NCBI RefSeq assembly: GCF_027568475.1
Contig: NZ_JANKZG010000001.1
Coordinates: forward strand, 248,001 to 312,000
Origin: Acinetobacter sp. HY1485
GTDB taxonomy: Bacteria; Pseudomonadota; Gammaproteobacteria; Pseudomonadales; Moraxellaceae
Length of the DNA: 64,000 nt
Direction: 5' to 3'
The first letter of the stretch is position 1; every line of letters begins with the position of its first letter. The position numbers and the translations under genes were made by a program. Under the pieces are notes generated by a model that saw nothing but the letters and a program-made list of their open reading frames with translations, did no database searches and was not told the DNA's origin. Of this stretch, positions 9,550 to 19,899 are shown in pieces.

Positions 9550-11748
9550 TTAAACACCGAAATGTTTAATTTTCCAAGAGCGATGGATTTTTTGATTACG
9601 TTTGTAATCTAAGCCAATCGTTTCTTGGGTGATTTCTTCAATGTCAAACATGGCTTCAATTTCTTCATCTAACTCAAAACCACGGTAGTTGTTAGAGAAG
9701 TAAAGTGTACCGTCTGAACTTAAGCGGTTCATTGCACGTTTAAGCAACGAGATGTGATCACGTTGTACATCAAATGTGCCATAAAACTTTTTAGAGTTTG
9801 AGAATGTTGGTGGGTCGATAAAAATAAGGTCGTATGTTTCGTGCCCATCTTTTAACCATTCAAAACAGTCACTTGCAAAGAACATATGTTGTTCATCTGC
9901 ATGGTCAATCGTTAAACCATTCAGTACAAAATTTTCTTTAGACCAATTGAGATAAGTATTTGATAAATCAACGCTCGTTGTACTTGCTGCACCACCAAGT
10001 GCGGCGTGTAAACTTGCTGTAGATGTATAGCTATACAGGTTAAGGAAATGTTTGCCTTTAGCTTCTTGTGCAATACGTAAACGCATCTGACGATGGTCTA
10101 AGAACAAGCCTGTATCTAAATAGTCGGTTAAATTGACTAAAATTTTAGCTTTACCTTCACGTACAATAAAGCGTTTAGAGGCTGTACTTTGTTTTTCGTA
10201 CTGATTTTTACCCGCTTGCTTAGCACGCGTTTTGATAAAGATAGCATCGCGATTTAAACCTGTTACAGCACGAATTACTGCTAGCGCTAAGTTAAATCGT
10301 TTTTTTGCTTTTTCAGGGTCAATTTGTTTAGGTGGTGCATATTCTTGTACATGTAAACGATCGCCGTATAAATCAACTGCTACGTTAAAGTCAGGTAAAT
10401 CTGCATCGTACAAACGTAAGCAATAAATATTTTCTTTGACTGCCCATTTTTTGAGTGCCGTCATATTTTTTTGCAAGCGGTTTGCAAAGTCTTGTGCACC
10501 TTCAATTTCGACAGGTTGTGCTTGCCAATTTACTAAAAACGGTTGTGCACTTGCAGATGGCTTAACATGACCAAAACGGACATAAATTGGCAGTTTACCA
10601 TTCATTAAACGAAGCGTTTGAGGCTCTGCAAACGCTAAAACATCGGCTTGTTCAACTTGCGATGCAATCACGGCAGCATATTGATTTGGGAAATAGTCTT
10701 GTAAAAGTGCTGAAATCCCTTGATATAACGCACGGTTAGATGCTTTTTCACCTAAACGCTCACCATACGGTGGGTTGGTGACAATAAAAGCATTCCCACG
10801 TTCAGGAAAATCGCCCCAATCGGCAAGTGTGCGTTCTTCTAGCTGAATATGGTCTAAAACACACTCAAATCCTGCGGCAATGATATTTTGACGCGTGGCT
10901 TTAATGGCATCCCAATCGGCATCAAAGGCATAAAACTGTGGCAGTGGCTGTTCTAATGCTTGTGCATGACGCTCAGCAGCTTCCGCTTTAATGCTCATCC
11001 ACAATTCATGGTCGTGTCCATGCCAACCGTTAAAGCCAAAACGACGCACTAAACCTGGCGCACGGTCGGTTAAAATCATTAAAGATTCGATAATAAATGT
11101 ACCCGAACCACACATTGGGTCAAGTACCATATCAGGTTGGCGATTTTTTAAATCTGCTTTGTGCAAAATGGCTGCAGCAAGGTTTTCTTTAATCGGTGCA
11201 TCGGTCATGAAGCGACGGTAGCCACGTTTATGCAGTGAATCACCTGATAAATCTAAGCAGTACGTATGCGACGTTTTACCTGCTTGAACGTACATGGTAA
11301 TTTCAGGTTGTTTTGTGTCGATACTTGGACGGCGCCCCACCGCTTCCATAAAGCTATCGACCACGCCATCTTTGACACGTAAAGTTGCAAATTGGCTGTT
11401 TACTTTAATGTCACGGTCGATATGAATACGAATGGCAAATGTACTTTGTGGTGCAAAAATTAAAGACCAATCAAAGTTTACGGCACCTTCGTAAAGTTCT
11501 TCTGCCACGTCACGAGCATCAAATGTATGGTCAAGTACGTGTTCGTGTATAGGCAATACCACGCGTGATGCCAAACGTGACCACATGCAAATACGGTAAG
11601 CTGTTTCTAATGTCCCTTTGAAAATTAAGCGTCCAGCTTTACGCTCTACATTCGTTGCACCAAGCTGAGCGATTTCTTCTTCGAGTAAGAGCTCTAAGCC
11701 ATCGGCACAAGTAACCCAATATGTAGACAAACGTTGCGATGAATTCAT
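9550..11748 (-). CDS. rlmL: Bifunctional 23S rRNA methyltransferase RlmKL
   Basis: A 732-aa fusion of two SAM-dependent methyltransferases acting on 23S rRNA: RlmL makes m2G2445 and RlmK makes m7G2069 (E. coli numbering). The N-terminus carries a THUMP domain, followed by the RlmL domain with DPMCGSGTF and the catalytic NPPYGERLG. The C-terminal RlmK domain has LNLYSYT and DPPTFSNSKKF. The frame is open 26 codons further upstream, but the ATG at 11748 gives the family start MNSSQRL and has GGAAG before it. It is divergent from pyrB across about 135 bases. Confidence 0.95.
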   Translation of the reverse strand: MNSSQRLSTYWVTCADGLELLLEEEIAQLGATNVERKAGRLIFKGTLETAYRICMWSRLASRVVLPIHEHVLDHTFDARDVAEELYEGAVNFDWSLIFAPQSTFAIRIHIDRDIKVNSQFATLRVKDGVVDSFMEAVGRRPSIDTKQPEITMYVQAGKTSHTYCLDLSGDSLHKRGYRRFMTDAPIKENLAAAILHKADLKNRQPDMVLDPMCGSGTFIIESLMILTDRAPGLVRRFGFNGWHGHDHELWMSIKAEAAERHAQALEQPLPQFYAFDADWDAIKATRQNIIAAGFECVLDHIQLEERTLADWGDFPERGNAFIVTNPPYGERLGEKASNRALYQGISALLQDYFPNQYAAVIASQVEQADVLAFAEPQTLRLMNGKLPIYVRFGHVKPSASAQPFLVNWQAQPVEIEGAQDFANRLQKNMTALKKWAVKENIYCLRLYDADLPDFNVAVDLYGDRLHVQEYAPPKQIDPEKAKKRFNLALAVIRAVTGLNRDAIFIKTRAKQAGKNQYEKQSTASKRFIVREGKAKILVNLTDYLDTGLFLDHRQMRLRIAQEAKGKHFLNLYSYTSTASLHAALGGAASTTSVDLSNTYLNWSKENFVLNGLTIDHADEQHMFFASDCFEWLKDGHETYDLIFIDPPTFSNSKKFYGTFDVQRDHISLLKRAMNRLSSDGTLYFSNNYRGFELDEEIEAMFDIEEITQETIGLDYKRNQKIHRSWKIKHFGV

Positions 11749-11884
11749 GCAAACTTCCAAACCAAACAAGCAAAGAGCGATTTTAACGTATTTTTGCCTG
11801 TCTGTGCGTGCGTTTTTTCCCATCAATGTGCTTGAGATTTTCCGCTACAATAGGTCAACTTAAGGCTAGACAAAGGAATTTTTG

Positions 11885-12865
11885 ATGCATCTTGCGCAAT
11901 TGCATACTCCGAGCCAAATTCAGCTGAACCCCAAGGGGCAGTTGAAGCATTTTTTGACCATAGAAGGTCTTTCAAAACAAACTCTCACTCAAATTTTAGA
12001 TACAGCGCAAAGCTTTATTGATGAAAATGGACAACTGATTACCTCGCCACTATTAGAAGGTAAAACAGTGATGAATCTATTTTTCGAAAATTCAACCCGT
12101 ACACGTACGACTTTTGAAGCAGCAGCAAAACGTTTATCTGCCAATGTTCTAAATATTGATATTGCACGCTCGAGTACATCTAAAGGCGAAACACTGCGCG
12201 ATACGCTGTGGAACTTACAGGCGATGGCGGCAGATATTTTTGTGGTACGTCATTCATCTTCAGGTGCGGCACATTTTATTGCCAAAGATGTGTGCCCAAA
12301 TGTTGCGATCATTAATGCAGGCGATGGACGTCATGCACATCCTACCCAAGCTATGTTGGATATGTTGACTATCCGCCGTGAAACCAAAAAGGATTTTAAA
12401 GATTTAAGTATTGCCATTATTGGGGATATTAAACACTCACGCGTGGCACGTTCTGATATTGCAGCATTACAAACATTGGGTTGTACTGATGTGCGTGTGA
12501 TTGCACCAAATACGTTATTGCCATTTGGTTTTGAAGAGTTTGGTGTGCGTTTATTTAATAATATGGATGAAGGCATTAAAGACTGTGATGTGATTATCAC
12601 ATTACGCATCCAAAACGAACGCATTGATTCGCCAGCACTTGCTTCACAGCTTGAATTTCATAAGATGTATGGTTTAACCGAAGAACGTTTAAAATTGGCT
12701 AAACCAAGTTGTATTGTGATGCACCCAGGACCAATGAACCGTGGTGTTGAAATTGCGTCAAGTATTGCCGATGGGGCACAATCAGTTATTTTAAAACAAG
12801 TGACAAATGGGATTGCCGTACGTATGGCAGTGCTCGCGCTAAGTATGCAAGGACAAACAGCATGA
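11885..12865 (+). CDS. pyrB: Aspartate carbamoyltransferase catalytic chain
   Basis: PyrB condenses carbamoyl phosphate with aspartate in pyrimidine synthesis. The carbamoyl-phosphate loop STRTRT is at residues 70-75; further family blocks are [22 protein letters not shown] and [11 protein letters not shown]. At 326 aa it carries an N-terminal extension like the Pseudomonas-type class A enzyme, which assembles with a dihydroorotase-like partner. That partner follows with a 4-base ATGA overlap. No pyrI regulatory chain is present. A TTG lies one codon upstream, but the ATG at 11885 is better placed after AAAGGAA. Confidence 0.96.
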   Translation: MHLAQLHTPSQIQLNPKGQLKHFLTIEGLSKQTLTQILDTAQSFIDENGQLITSPLLEGKTVMNLFFENSTRTRTTFEAAAKRLSANVLNIDIARSSTSKGETLRDTLWNLQAMAADIFVVRHSSSGAAHFIAKDVCPNVAIINAGDGRHAHPTQAMLDMLTIRRETKKDFKDLSIAIIGDIKHSRVARSDIAALQTLGCTDVRVIAPNTLLPFGFEEFGVRLFNNMDEGIKDCDVIITLRIQNERIDSPALASQLEFHKMYGLTEERLKLAKPSCIVMHPGPMNRGVEIASSIADGAQSVILKQVTNGIAVRMAVLALSMQGQTA

Positions 12866-14091
12866 AAATTAAAATAGAAAATGTTCGCTTACTTGATCCG
12901 ACTACACAAACAGATGCAATCCAAACTGTCTTTTTGGACGGTAACCACCGTGTTGAACATTTAGAACATGTTGATCAAACTATTGATGGTGCAGGTAAAT
13001 GGTTGATGCCAACCATGTTTGATTTATGTGCACGCTTGCGTGAACCAGGTCAACAGCAACATGGTACGTTAAGTTCAGAAGGCAATGCAGCACGTCAAAA
13101 TGGTATTTTGCATGTGGTTACGCCGCCAGACTCTAAACCCATTGTGCAAGATAACGGTGCACTCATTCATGGTTTAGTTGAAAAAGCATGGCTAGATGGA
13201 AAAATTCATCTGCATATTATTGGGGCACAAACTCAAGGCTTACAAGGTAAACAACCTGCAAATATGGCAGGGCTCAAAAAAGGCGGCTGTTTGGCAGTTT
13301 CAAATGCCAATGCACCTTTTGAAGATGATGATGTGGTGATTCGCACATTAGAATATGCAGCAGGATTAGGCTTAACTGTTATTTTTTACCCTGAAGAAGC
13401 CACCATTGCCAAAGATGGTTGTGTGCATGAGGGGTTTGTCGCATCGCGTCAGGGTTTACCTATGATTTCGCCACTTGCAGAAACCACTGCAATTGCAAAA
13501 TATTTGTTAATAGTAGAAGCAACAGGGGTAAAAGCACATTTTAGCTTGTTATCTTGTGGTGCATCGGTTGAGCTCATTCGGATTGCAAAAGATAAAGGTC
13601 TACCTGTAAGTGCAGATGTTGCTATGCATCAATTACATTTAACAGATGAACTAATCGATGGTTTTAATTCGCTTGCGCATGTGCGTCCGCCGTTACGTGG
13701 CTTAAAAGATCAGCAAAAACTCCGTGAAGGCTTAGCCCAAGGGGTTATTGATGCAATTTGTACGCATCATGAGCCTTTAAATGAATCTGCAAAATTGGCA
13801 CCATTTGCAGAAACAGAGTCGGGTATTAGTGCATTTGATACTTATGTTACTTTAGGTTTAAGTTTAGTGGAGCAAGAAGCCTTAACCGCATTAGAGTGGG
13901 TAGAAAAAGTAACCCTTGCACCTGCCAAATTGGTTGATCTTGAACGAAAATGGCAGGCAGAAGCAGGTTGGGTAGTGATTGATCCAACACTTGAATGGCA
14001 ACTTACTAAAAATACAATGTTGTCTAAAGGCAAAAATACGCCATTAATTGGACAAACTCTTAAAGGGAAAGTTGAGCAGGTGTTTAGTTAG
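12862..14091 (+). CDS. pyrC': Dihydroorotase-like protein, catalytically dead (PyrC')
   Basis: A 409-aa dihydroorotase homologue whose active site is destroyed. Real enzymes have DxHxHxR before EPG; here residues 54-63 read [10 protein letters not shown], so both zinc histidines are Cys56 and Arg58. Late in the protein, the usual TDHAPH-type motif reads THHEPL, losing the catalytic Asp. The fold is otherwise full length. In Pseudomonas such PyrC' (PyrX) chains are needed to assemble the ATCase dodecamer with PyrB, and a structural role is inferred here. Translation is probably coupled to pyrB through the ATGA overlap. A true PyrC should be encoded elsewhere. Confidence 0.92.
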   Translation: MKIKIENVRLLDPTTQTDAIQTVFLDGNHRVEHLEHVDQTIDGAGKWLMPTMFDLCARLREPGQQQHGTLSSEGNAARQNGILHVVTPPDSKPIVQDNGALIHGLVEKAWLDGKIHLHIIGAQTQGLQGKQPANMAGLKKGGCLAVSNANAPFEDDDVVIRTLEYAAGLGLTVIFYPEEATIAKDGCVHEGFVASRQGLPMISPLAETTAIAKYLLIVEATGVKAHFSLLSCGASVELIRIAKDKGLPVSADVAMHQLHLTDELIDGFNSLAHVRPPLRGLKDQQKLREGLAQGVIDAICTHHEPLNESAKLAPFAETESGISAFDTYVTLGLSLVEQEALTALEWVEKVTLAPAKLVDLERKWQAEAGWVVIDPTLEWQLTKNTMLSKGKNTPLIGQTLKGKVEQVFS

Positions 14092-14954
14092 TTAGATTTG
14101 CCCTGAGTGTTCAGGGCAGATTCTTCCCAATCTGCAAATGTTTGATTTGTTTCTACATGTTTCCATGCTGTACGACCGTTACTAGAATATCCTAAAATGA
14201 CAGTACTTGCAGCAGAAGGCTTGCTGAAGTGATAATCTTTGGTAAAAATATATGTTTCGGGATCAATTATTTTTTCTGCAATTAATTTAGGTCTTAAATT
14301 TTTCAAATAACAACAATTTGGATCTTTTACATCTTTTCGGACTTGACTACCTTTTAAAACATAAAAATCACCCTTGATTATTTTAGCGGTTGCATAAACC
14401 TCTTTTGTTTTTATTATAAATTTTGCTAAATCATCAGTAGGTGGAGTAATTTTTGATACCTCTAAAAAATGGTAGCCTAAGATAGGTAAAATAATTTTTA
14501 TTTGTTCTAAAAAGTATCCCATATCCACCTTGTCTGATTCAGGTAATTTATCGTATATGTGTGTCGTGGCATTTATAAGCTGACATTGACTATTAGATAA
14601 AACAATTTGAATAAGTCGACTTTCTAAATACTTAATATGTGTTTTTGTTAGGTTCTGATCTTTGCCTGTCACGATACAAGCTTTATTCCAAAACTTTTTA
14701 TTTTCATGTTGCTTTAGGCGATATCCAATATTATCAGATTCTCCAATATATACTTTAGGATATAAAGGGTCTTCCTCATCATTGATTAGAAAATAAATGC
14801 CAGTACGATTGGCTTCTTTTCTCTGTATTAAAGAACTAATTTGGTTACGAGGTATAGATACAATATGACCTGTCCAATTTGTAATTTCAGCAGTTAAAAT
14901 TCCGTTTAGCGTACCATCAGTTAAAAAGAGTTTAACGCTTTTACCATATGACAT
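14088..14954 (-). CDS. GIY-YIG nuclease-domain protein with DUF4357
   Basis: A 288-aa protein combining a GIY-YIG endonuclease fold with a C-terminal DUF4357-like domain. The signature is complete: GIY at 52-54, YIG at 69-71, Arg79 (YRLKQHE) and Glu111 (YLESRL), so nuclease activity is possible. The C-terminal part (about 200-285) has the DUF4357 look, including VILGYSSNGRTAW. Proteins of this architecture have no firmly known role; some lie in mobile or defence-related regions. It is convergent with pyrC' (4-base overlap) and downstream of the Lon-like gene. It is more AT-rich than its neighbours, which suggests later acquisition. Confidence 0.82.
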   Translation of the reverse strand: MSYGKSVKLFLTDGTLNGILTAEITNWTGHIVSIPRNQISSLIQRKEANRTGIYFLINDEEDPLYPKVYIGESDNIGYRLKQHENKKFWNKACIVTGKDQNLTKTHIKYLESRLIQIVLSNSQCQLINATTHIYDKLPESDKVDMGYFLEQIKIILPILGYHFLEVSKITPPTDDLAKFIIKTKEVYATAKIIKGDFYVLKGSQVRKDVKDPNCCYLKNLRPKLIAEKIIDPETYIFTKDYHFSKPSAASTVILGYSSNGRTAWKHVETNQTFADWEESALNTQGKSN

Positions 14955-15003
14955 ATTTTGAATAAAAAGTGTGGTTTTATATAATTATAAAACCACATTG
15001 TTC

Positions 15004-17427
15004 TTATGCAGAAGCTTCCTCAGTCTTTTTCTTCTTCTTTTTTTTCTTTTTCGGTTTCTCCTCTACTAATTCACCATCTTCTATAGCTTGCCAATATTCA
15101 AGCTGTGCCATCACTGCAGCATAAATAGAGTCTTTGGTATAGCGTCCTTTTTTGTCTAGTTCTCCAACAGGTCGCTTCATCAAAATCTCTAAAGCTTGGT
15201 CAATGGTATCAATGGCATGTACATGGAATTGTTGATTTGCTACGGCATCAATTACATCTTGGCGTAACATTAAATGTTGCATATTTTGACGCGGAATAAT
15301 TACGCCTTGTTTACCTGTTAAACCTTGTAATTTACACGCATCAAAAAAGCCCTCAATTTTGGCATTGACACCACCAATCGGTTGTACTTGCCCAAGTTGG
15401 TTCATAGAACCTGTAATTGCCCATGACTGATCTATAGGCAGTTGGCTAATGGCAGAAATCAGTGCAGAAAGTTCTGCCACAGTGGCACTATCACCATCTA
15501 CCTGACCGTAGCTTTGCTCAAAAGCAAGTGCGGCAGAGAAGTGTAAAATTTGTTCACGTCCAAAATGAGCTTTTAAAAAGCTCGACATCAACAATACGCC
15601 TTTGGCATGTAACGACCCACCAAGTTCTACACTGCGTTCGATATCTAAAATATCGCCACCACCTTGATAAACCGATGCTGTTAAGCGAGAAGGCAAACCA
15701 AATTCAACATCTGCATAATGAATAACAGATAATGCATTAATTTGTCCTAAACGCTCGCCTTGTGTTTCGATAAGCTGTGTACCACGTGTGATATCTTGCC
15801 AATACAAATCACGCAAATAGCCTAAGCGATATTGACGATGTTGTAATGCCATTGCTATATGCTCGGCAGTAACGATGGTTTGTTCTGCTTGTAGGGCATG
15901 ATGATGTGATTCTCGGATAAGATCGCCTAAAGTAGAAGCGTGTAAAGATAATGAACTTTGGTCTTCTGCCTGACGGCTAGAGTCTGTGAGTAAAGCAGCT
16001 AAAGCACTACGGTCAAAAGGTAAGAGTTTATCGACCTGTACGTAATCGGCAATGAGTTGCATATAAGCATGTTCATTTTGCGCGTTACGTTGCAAGGTAT
16101 CGGTAAAATCTGCACGGATTTTAAACATACTGCCGAGCTCGGGCTCAACATCTAAAATTTCGTAATAAACCTCAGGTTCTGCCAACAACACCACTTTTAC
16201 ATTTAAAGGAATGGCTTCAGGTTCAATTGAAATACTACCTGTCAGGGTAAGCATATGTTCTAGCGATGATAGTTTAAGTTGACCTGATTTTAAGGCACGT
16301 TTAAGTCCTTGCCATGCATAGGGTTGCTCAAGTAGCTGTTCTGCTTCGAGCATTAAAAAACCACCATTAGCACGGTGTAATGCACCTGAACGAATTAAAC
16401 TAAAATCGGTAGTAATGGTTCCATTTTGAGTGAGCTGTTCTACATGTCCAAGCAAGTTGTAATGGGTTGGAAAATCTTCAAAGATAACAGGCGCACCACT
16501 ATTTGGTGTGTGCGTTGCAACAACATTCGCTTGAAAACGTGCAGGAATACGGCTAAACACAGTAGGAGAAAAATCGTCTTCTGCTTGGTCTAAAATTAAC
16601 TCAACATTATCAATAATATCTTTGGCATAAAGCTTAAGATATTTTTCTAATCCTTTTACATCAGGGTATTTTTTTAAAATAGTTTGAATTTTAGGTAAAA
16701 CGACTTGCTCAGTAATTTCTTGATTTAGCTTAATAATCTCATCGCGCGCATGGTCTTCTAAACTACCCAAATGATTACCCAAGCGTTGGAGTTTTTTCTC
16801 CATATAACGCATGTCTTGTGTAATTTGGATTTGTTTTTCTTGGTCAAGTGCATTCACTTCATCTTGAGTGAGTTCTTGATCTTGACTAAAAGGCACAAAG
16901 CAATGTTGTTCTTGGCGAGACACAAGTTTTAAATTGAGTTCTGCACCTTCTTTAGTAAGTTCTAAAAGTGCATCTTGTTGTTCTTGTCCTGTGGCTTGTC
17001 TAATTTTTTCAATACGTGTGTGATAGGTTTCTGCACTAAAACGGCGGTCCAGTTGTTTTAAAACAGTTTGCCATGTTTGATGTAGTTGTTTTTGGAATTT
17101 TAAGCCTTGTCCCGCTTCAAAATATAAAGCAATAGGCTGACGGGTATTTTCAAAATTATTAACATAAACCCAATCTGGTGGGGTTGGCATTGTTTTGGCG
17201 TGTTGAATCAGTAAACGTTTAATCATAGTACGTTTACCCAATCCTGCTGTACCAACGGCAAAGATATTGTAGCCTGAATAAGGTAGACGAATCCCTGCTT
17301 CAACGGCAGCTTTGGCACGGTCTTGCCCTAAAAAGTTATTTAATGGCTTAATACGGCGTGTTGATGCAGGAATAGTTTGGAGTTTTATATTGTGTGTTAA
17401 ATGTTCGGTAGTAAGTTCTTGGTTCAC
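15004..17427 (-). CDS. Lon-family AAA protease, LonC/YcbZ type
   Basis: An 807-aa ATP-dependent protease relative. The N-terminal P-loop-like motif GTAGLGKRT is at 59-67, followed by a long helical insertion (about 120-270) and a C-terminal Lon proteolytic domain. The catalytic Ser is in VDGDSATVAELSALI and the Lys in GGVNAKIEGFFDACK, so the peptidase dyad is intact. It is not the housekeeping Lon: there is no LON substrate-binding N-domain, and the layout matches the YcbZ/LonC group, whose targets are poorly known. The C-terminus ends in a lysine-only run of ten residues after EEKP, an unusual tail. It is divergent from ampG. Confidence 0.86.
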   Translation of the reverse strand: MNQELTTEHLTHNIKLQTIPASTRRIKPLNNFLGQDRAKAAVEAGIRLPYSGYNIFAVGTAGLGKRTMIKRLLIQHAKTMPTPPDWVYVNNFENTRQPIALYFEAGQGLKFQKQLHQTWQTVLKQLDRRFSAETYHTRIEKIRQATGQEQQDALLELTKEGAELNLKLVSRQEQHCFVPFSQDQELTQDEVNALDQEKQIQITQDMRYMEKKLQRLGNHLGSLEDHARDEIIKLNQEITEQVVLPKIQTILKKYPDVKGLEKYLKLYAKDIIDNVELILDQAEDDFSPTVFSRIPARFQANVVATHTPNSGAPVIFEDFPTHYNLLGHVEQLTQNGTITTDFSLIRSGALHRANGGFLMLEAEQLLEQPYAWQGLKRALKSGQLKLSSLEHMLTLTGSISIEPEAIPLNVKVVLLAEPEVYYEILDVEPELGSMFKIRADFTDTLQRNAQNEHAYMQLIADYVQVDKLLPFDRSALAALLTDSSRQAEDQSSLSLHASTLGDLIRESHHHALQAEQTIVTAEHIAMALQHRQYRLGYLRDLYWQDITRGTQLIETQGERLGQINALSVIHYADVEFGLPSRLTASVYQGGGDILDIERSVELGGSLHAKGVLLMSSFLKAHFGREQILHFSAALAFEQSYGQVDGDSATVAELSALISAISQLPIDQSWAITGSMNQLGQVQPIGGVNAKIEGFFDACKLQGLTGKQGVIIPRQNMQHLMLRQDVIDAVANQQFHVHAIDTIDQALEILMKRPVGELDKKGRYTKDSIYAAVMAQLEYWQAIEDGELVEEKPKKKKKKKKKTEEASA

Positions 17428-17552
17428 TATAAAAAATCCAAATAGAAACTGCGTTAAAGGTATATGGTATTGAACAAAAAGTACAAGAAAAAGTTGAAAG
17501 ATCAGACTGAAAACGGTTGAATAGCAACTTTAAAATAGAAACGACCCGTGTA

Positions 17553-19472
17553 ATGACAACAAATTGGATACAGGCTTTTCGGGCATTTTTAGATCGCCGT
17601 GCTTTGGTCATGTTTTGTTTGGGATTTTCCGCAGGTATTCCCATCCTTTTGATCTTCTCAAGTTTATCGCTCTGGTTGGGTGAGGCAGGCGTCAGTAAAA
17701 GTGCAGTCACATTTTTTAGTTGGGCAGCATTGGGATATTCTTTTAAATTTGTATGGGCACCTTTGGTCGATGAGCTACCTATTCCATTTTTAACTCAAAA
17801 ATTAGGGCGTCGCCGTTCTTGGTTATTGGTTGCACAATGTTTAATTATGCTCGCCATTATTATTATGGCATGTTCAGATCCTGCATCAGGGCAATTGGTA
17901 CAAATGGCAATTGGTGCAGTATTGCTCGGTTTTTCTGCTGCTACTCAAGATATTGTGATTGATGCATACCGAATTGAACTTGCGGATACAAATATGCAAA
18001 CTGTTTTGGCATCTACCTACAATGCAGGTTATCGCTTAGGGATGATCATTGCAGGGGCAGGGGCACTTTTTTTAGCAGCATCTTTAGGCACAGCCAAAGG
18101 CAATTATATTTATAGTGCTTGGCAAAATACCTACTTTGCAATGGCAGCAGTCATGTTGATTGGAGTTATCACCACATTGGTTATTCGTGAACCTCAAACC
18201 AAGCGAACCCCAAGTCATTATCAGCGTAAAGACTATTTTAGATTAGTGTGCGTTTTTTTTGCTACGGTTTTAGGTTTTATAGGTAGCTATCTTATTATTG
18301 CCTTACCATCAGTTGAGGGTAACTTTTTCTCATTTTGTTTAGAAGCAATTCGCTTTTTAATCTCAGGTGGTGTAGCAGGACTAATTGGATATGTTCTGGT
18401 CAAAGTAGGTTTTGTATCTAAAAAAATGGCAGTGGAAACATGGGTGTTGCCGATACAAGACTTTTTTAAACGTTATGGTGTCAAGCTTGCATTATTATTG
18501 TTGCTTTTAATTGGGTTTTATCGAATTTCTGACATTATTGCAGGCGTTATTTCTAATGTGTTCTATCAAGATTTAAACTTTACCAAAGAGGAAATTGCCA
18601 AAGCTGTTAAAGTGTATGGCGTTATTTTTTCTTTGTTAGGTGGGTTTTTAGGTGGACTACTTGCCCAACGCTTTAACATCATGAAATTGATGTTTATTGG
18701 TGCAATTTTAGCAAGTTCAACTAACCTTATTTTTATTGGGCTGATTAAGTCGGGTGAGCCACTTAGCCCTGTTACATTAGAAATTGGTCAACAGAAAATT
18801 ACCGTGCAACCTGATGATGCAGGTTATTTTACAATTCCAAAAACGAATGAGCAGATTAATATAACTACAGAGATTGGACAGAAATCATCACATATAACCC
18901 TACAAGCACTTTCACCTGTACGTGTTTTTCCAATTTATGCCCAAGAGCATACAGTTATTAATGGTCAAGTAGACCTACAAAAAATAGATGAGCTACATGT
19001 AGAGCAAAACAATCAAATTATTCCAATTAAAATTGATGAGCATGGATTTTTTTCAGGTACGGTTTCAGCAAAATTTCCTGCTACATTAGTAGGCAATGGG
19101 TTTAAGAAAGACTTGCAATATATACATCAAGACCCATCTATTCAGATAGAAGCATACCAAGGTAAGGTCATTAAATCTTATAGCTCGGGTTGGTTATATT
19201 TTGCCATTGTGGTGGATAATTTGGCTTCAGGGCTTGCTGGAGCGGCATTTATTGCCTTTTTATCAAGTCTGACAAGCGTATCATTTACAGCAGTGCAATA
19301 TGCCATTTTTAGCTCACTCATGACCTTAACTCCTAAAATTTTAGGTGGTTACTCAGGCACCATCGTTACTCATATTGGGTATCCAAAATTCTTCCTTATG
19401 ACAACATTGTTGGGAATTCCAATTTTGATACTTATTATATGGGTAGCAAAACTTCTAAAACAAAAGGATTAA
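17553..19472 (+). CDS. ampG: Muropeptide permease AmpG with an inserted soluble domain
   Basis: AmpG is a major-facilitator protein that imports anhydro-muropeptides for cell-wall recycling and, in some species, beta-lactamase signalling. The N-terminal half matches AmpG closely: GFSAGIPILLIF, then APLVDELP, LGRRRSWLL and ATQDIVIDAYR. The 639-aa length far exceeds E. coli AmpG (491). The excess lies between late membrane segments at about residues 405-540, a hydrophilic beta-rich block starting EPLSPVTLEIGQ. The last two or three helices follow it. The start at 17553 gives MTTNWIQAF; an upstream TTG is less likely. gloA follows three bases after the stop. Confidence 0.88.
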   Translation: MTTNWIQAFRAFLDRRALVMFCLGFSAGIPILLIFSSLSLWLGEAGVSKSAVTFFSWAALGYSFKFVWAPLVDELPIPFLTQKLGRRRSWLLVAQCLIMLAIIIMACSDPASGQLVQMAIGAVLLGFSAATQDIVIDAYRIELADTNMQTVLASTYNAGYRLGMIIAGAGALFLAASLGTAKGNYIYSAWQNTYFAMAAVMLIGVITTLVIREPQTKRTPSHYQRKDYFRLVCVFFATVLGFIGSYLIIALPSVEGNFFSFCLEAIRFLISGGVAGLIGYVLVKVGFVSKKMAVETWVLPIQDFFKRYGVKLALLLLLLIGFYRISDIIAGVISNVFYQDLNFTKEEIAKAVKVYGVIFSLLGGFLGGLLAQRFNIMKLMFIGAILASSTNLIFIGLIKSGEPLSPVTLEIGQQKITVQPDDAGYFTIPKTNEQINITTEIGQKSSHITLQALSPVRVFPIYAQEHTVINGQVDLQKIDELHVEQNNQIIPIKIDEHGFFSGTVSAKFPATLVGNGFKKDLQYIHQDPSIQIEAYQGKVIKSYSSGWLYFAIVVDNLASGLAGAAFIAFLSSLTSVSFTAVQYAIFSSLMTLTPKILGGYSGTIVTHIGYPKFFLMTTLLGIPILILIIWVAKLLKQKD

Positions 19473-19475
19473 ATT

Positions 19476-19874
19476 ATGCGTATGCTACATACGATGTTAC
19501 GTGTAGGTAACTTAGAGAAATCTTTAGCATTTTATACCGATGTTTTAGGTATGAAATTATTGCGCCGACGTGATTTTGAAACAGGGCGTTTTACCCTTGC
19601 TTTTGTAGGTTATGGCGAAGAAGAAACGCACACTGTACTTGAGCTAACACATAATTGGGATGAATCATCTTACGACTTAGGTAATGCCTATGGACATATT
19701 GCTGTTGGTGTAGAAGATGCATATCAAGCATGTGAACAGATTAAAGCAAAAGGCGGTAAGGTAGTGCGTGAAGCAGGACCGATGAAAGGTGGACAAACCG
19801 TTATTGCTTTTGTTGAAGATCCTGATGGCTACAAAATAGAATTGATTCAGCAAGATCAAGATGCACGTGTCTAA
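19476..19874 (+). CDS. gloA: Lactoylglutathione lyase (glyoxalase I)
   Basis: GloA converts the methylglyoxal-glutathione hemithioacetal to S-lactoylglutathione, detoxifying methylglyoxal. The 132-aa protein has the two vicinal-oxygen-chelate repeats and the four metal ligands at the E. coli positions: His5, Glu56, His74 and Glu122. The sequence begins [16 protein letters not shown], typical of the nickel-type bacterial enzyme. It starts three bases after ampG, so the two are probably cotranscribed. No terminator is evident before the rpmE leader. Confidence 0.96.
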   Translation: MRMLHTMLRVGNLEKSLAFYTDVLGMKLLRRRDFETGRFTLAFVGYGEEETHTVLELTHNWDESSYDLGNAYGHIAVGVEDAYQACEQIKAKGGKVVREAGPMKGGQTVIAFVEDPDGYKIELIQQDQDARV

Positions 19875-19899
19875 AAAAAGAGTCGCCATACTACGTATT

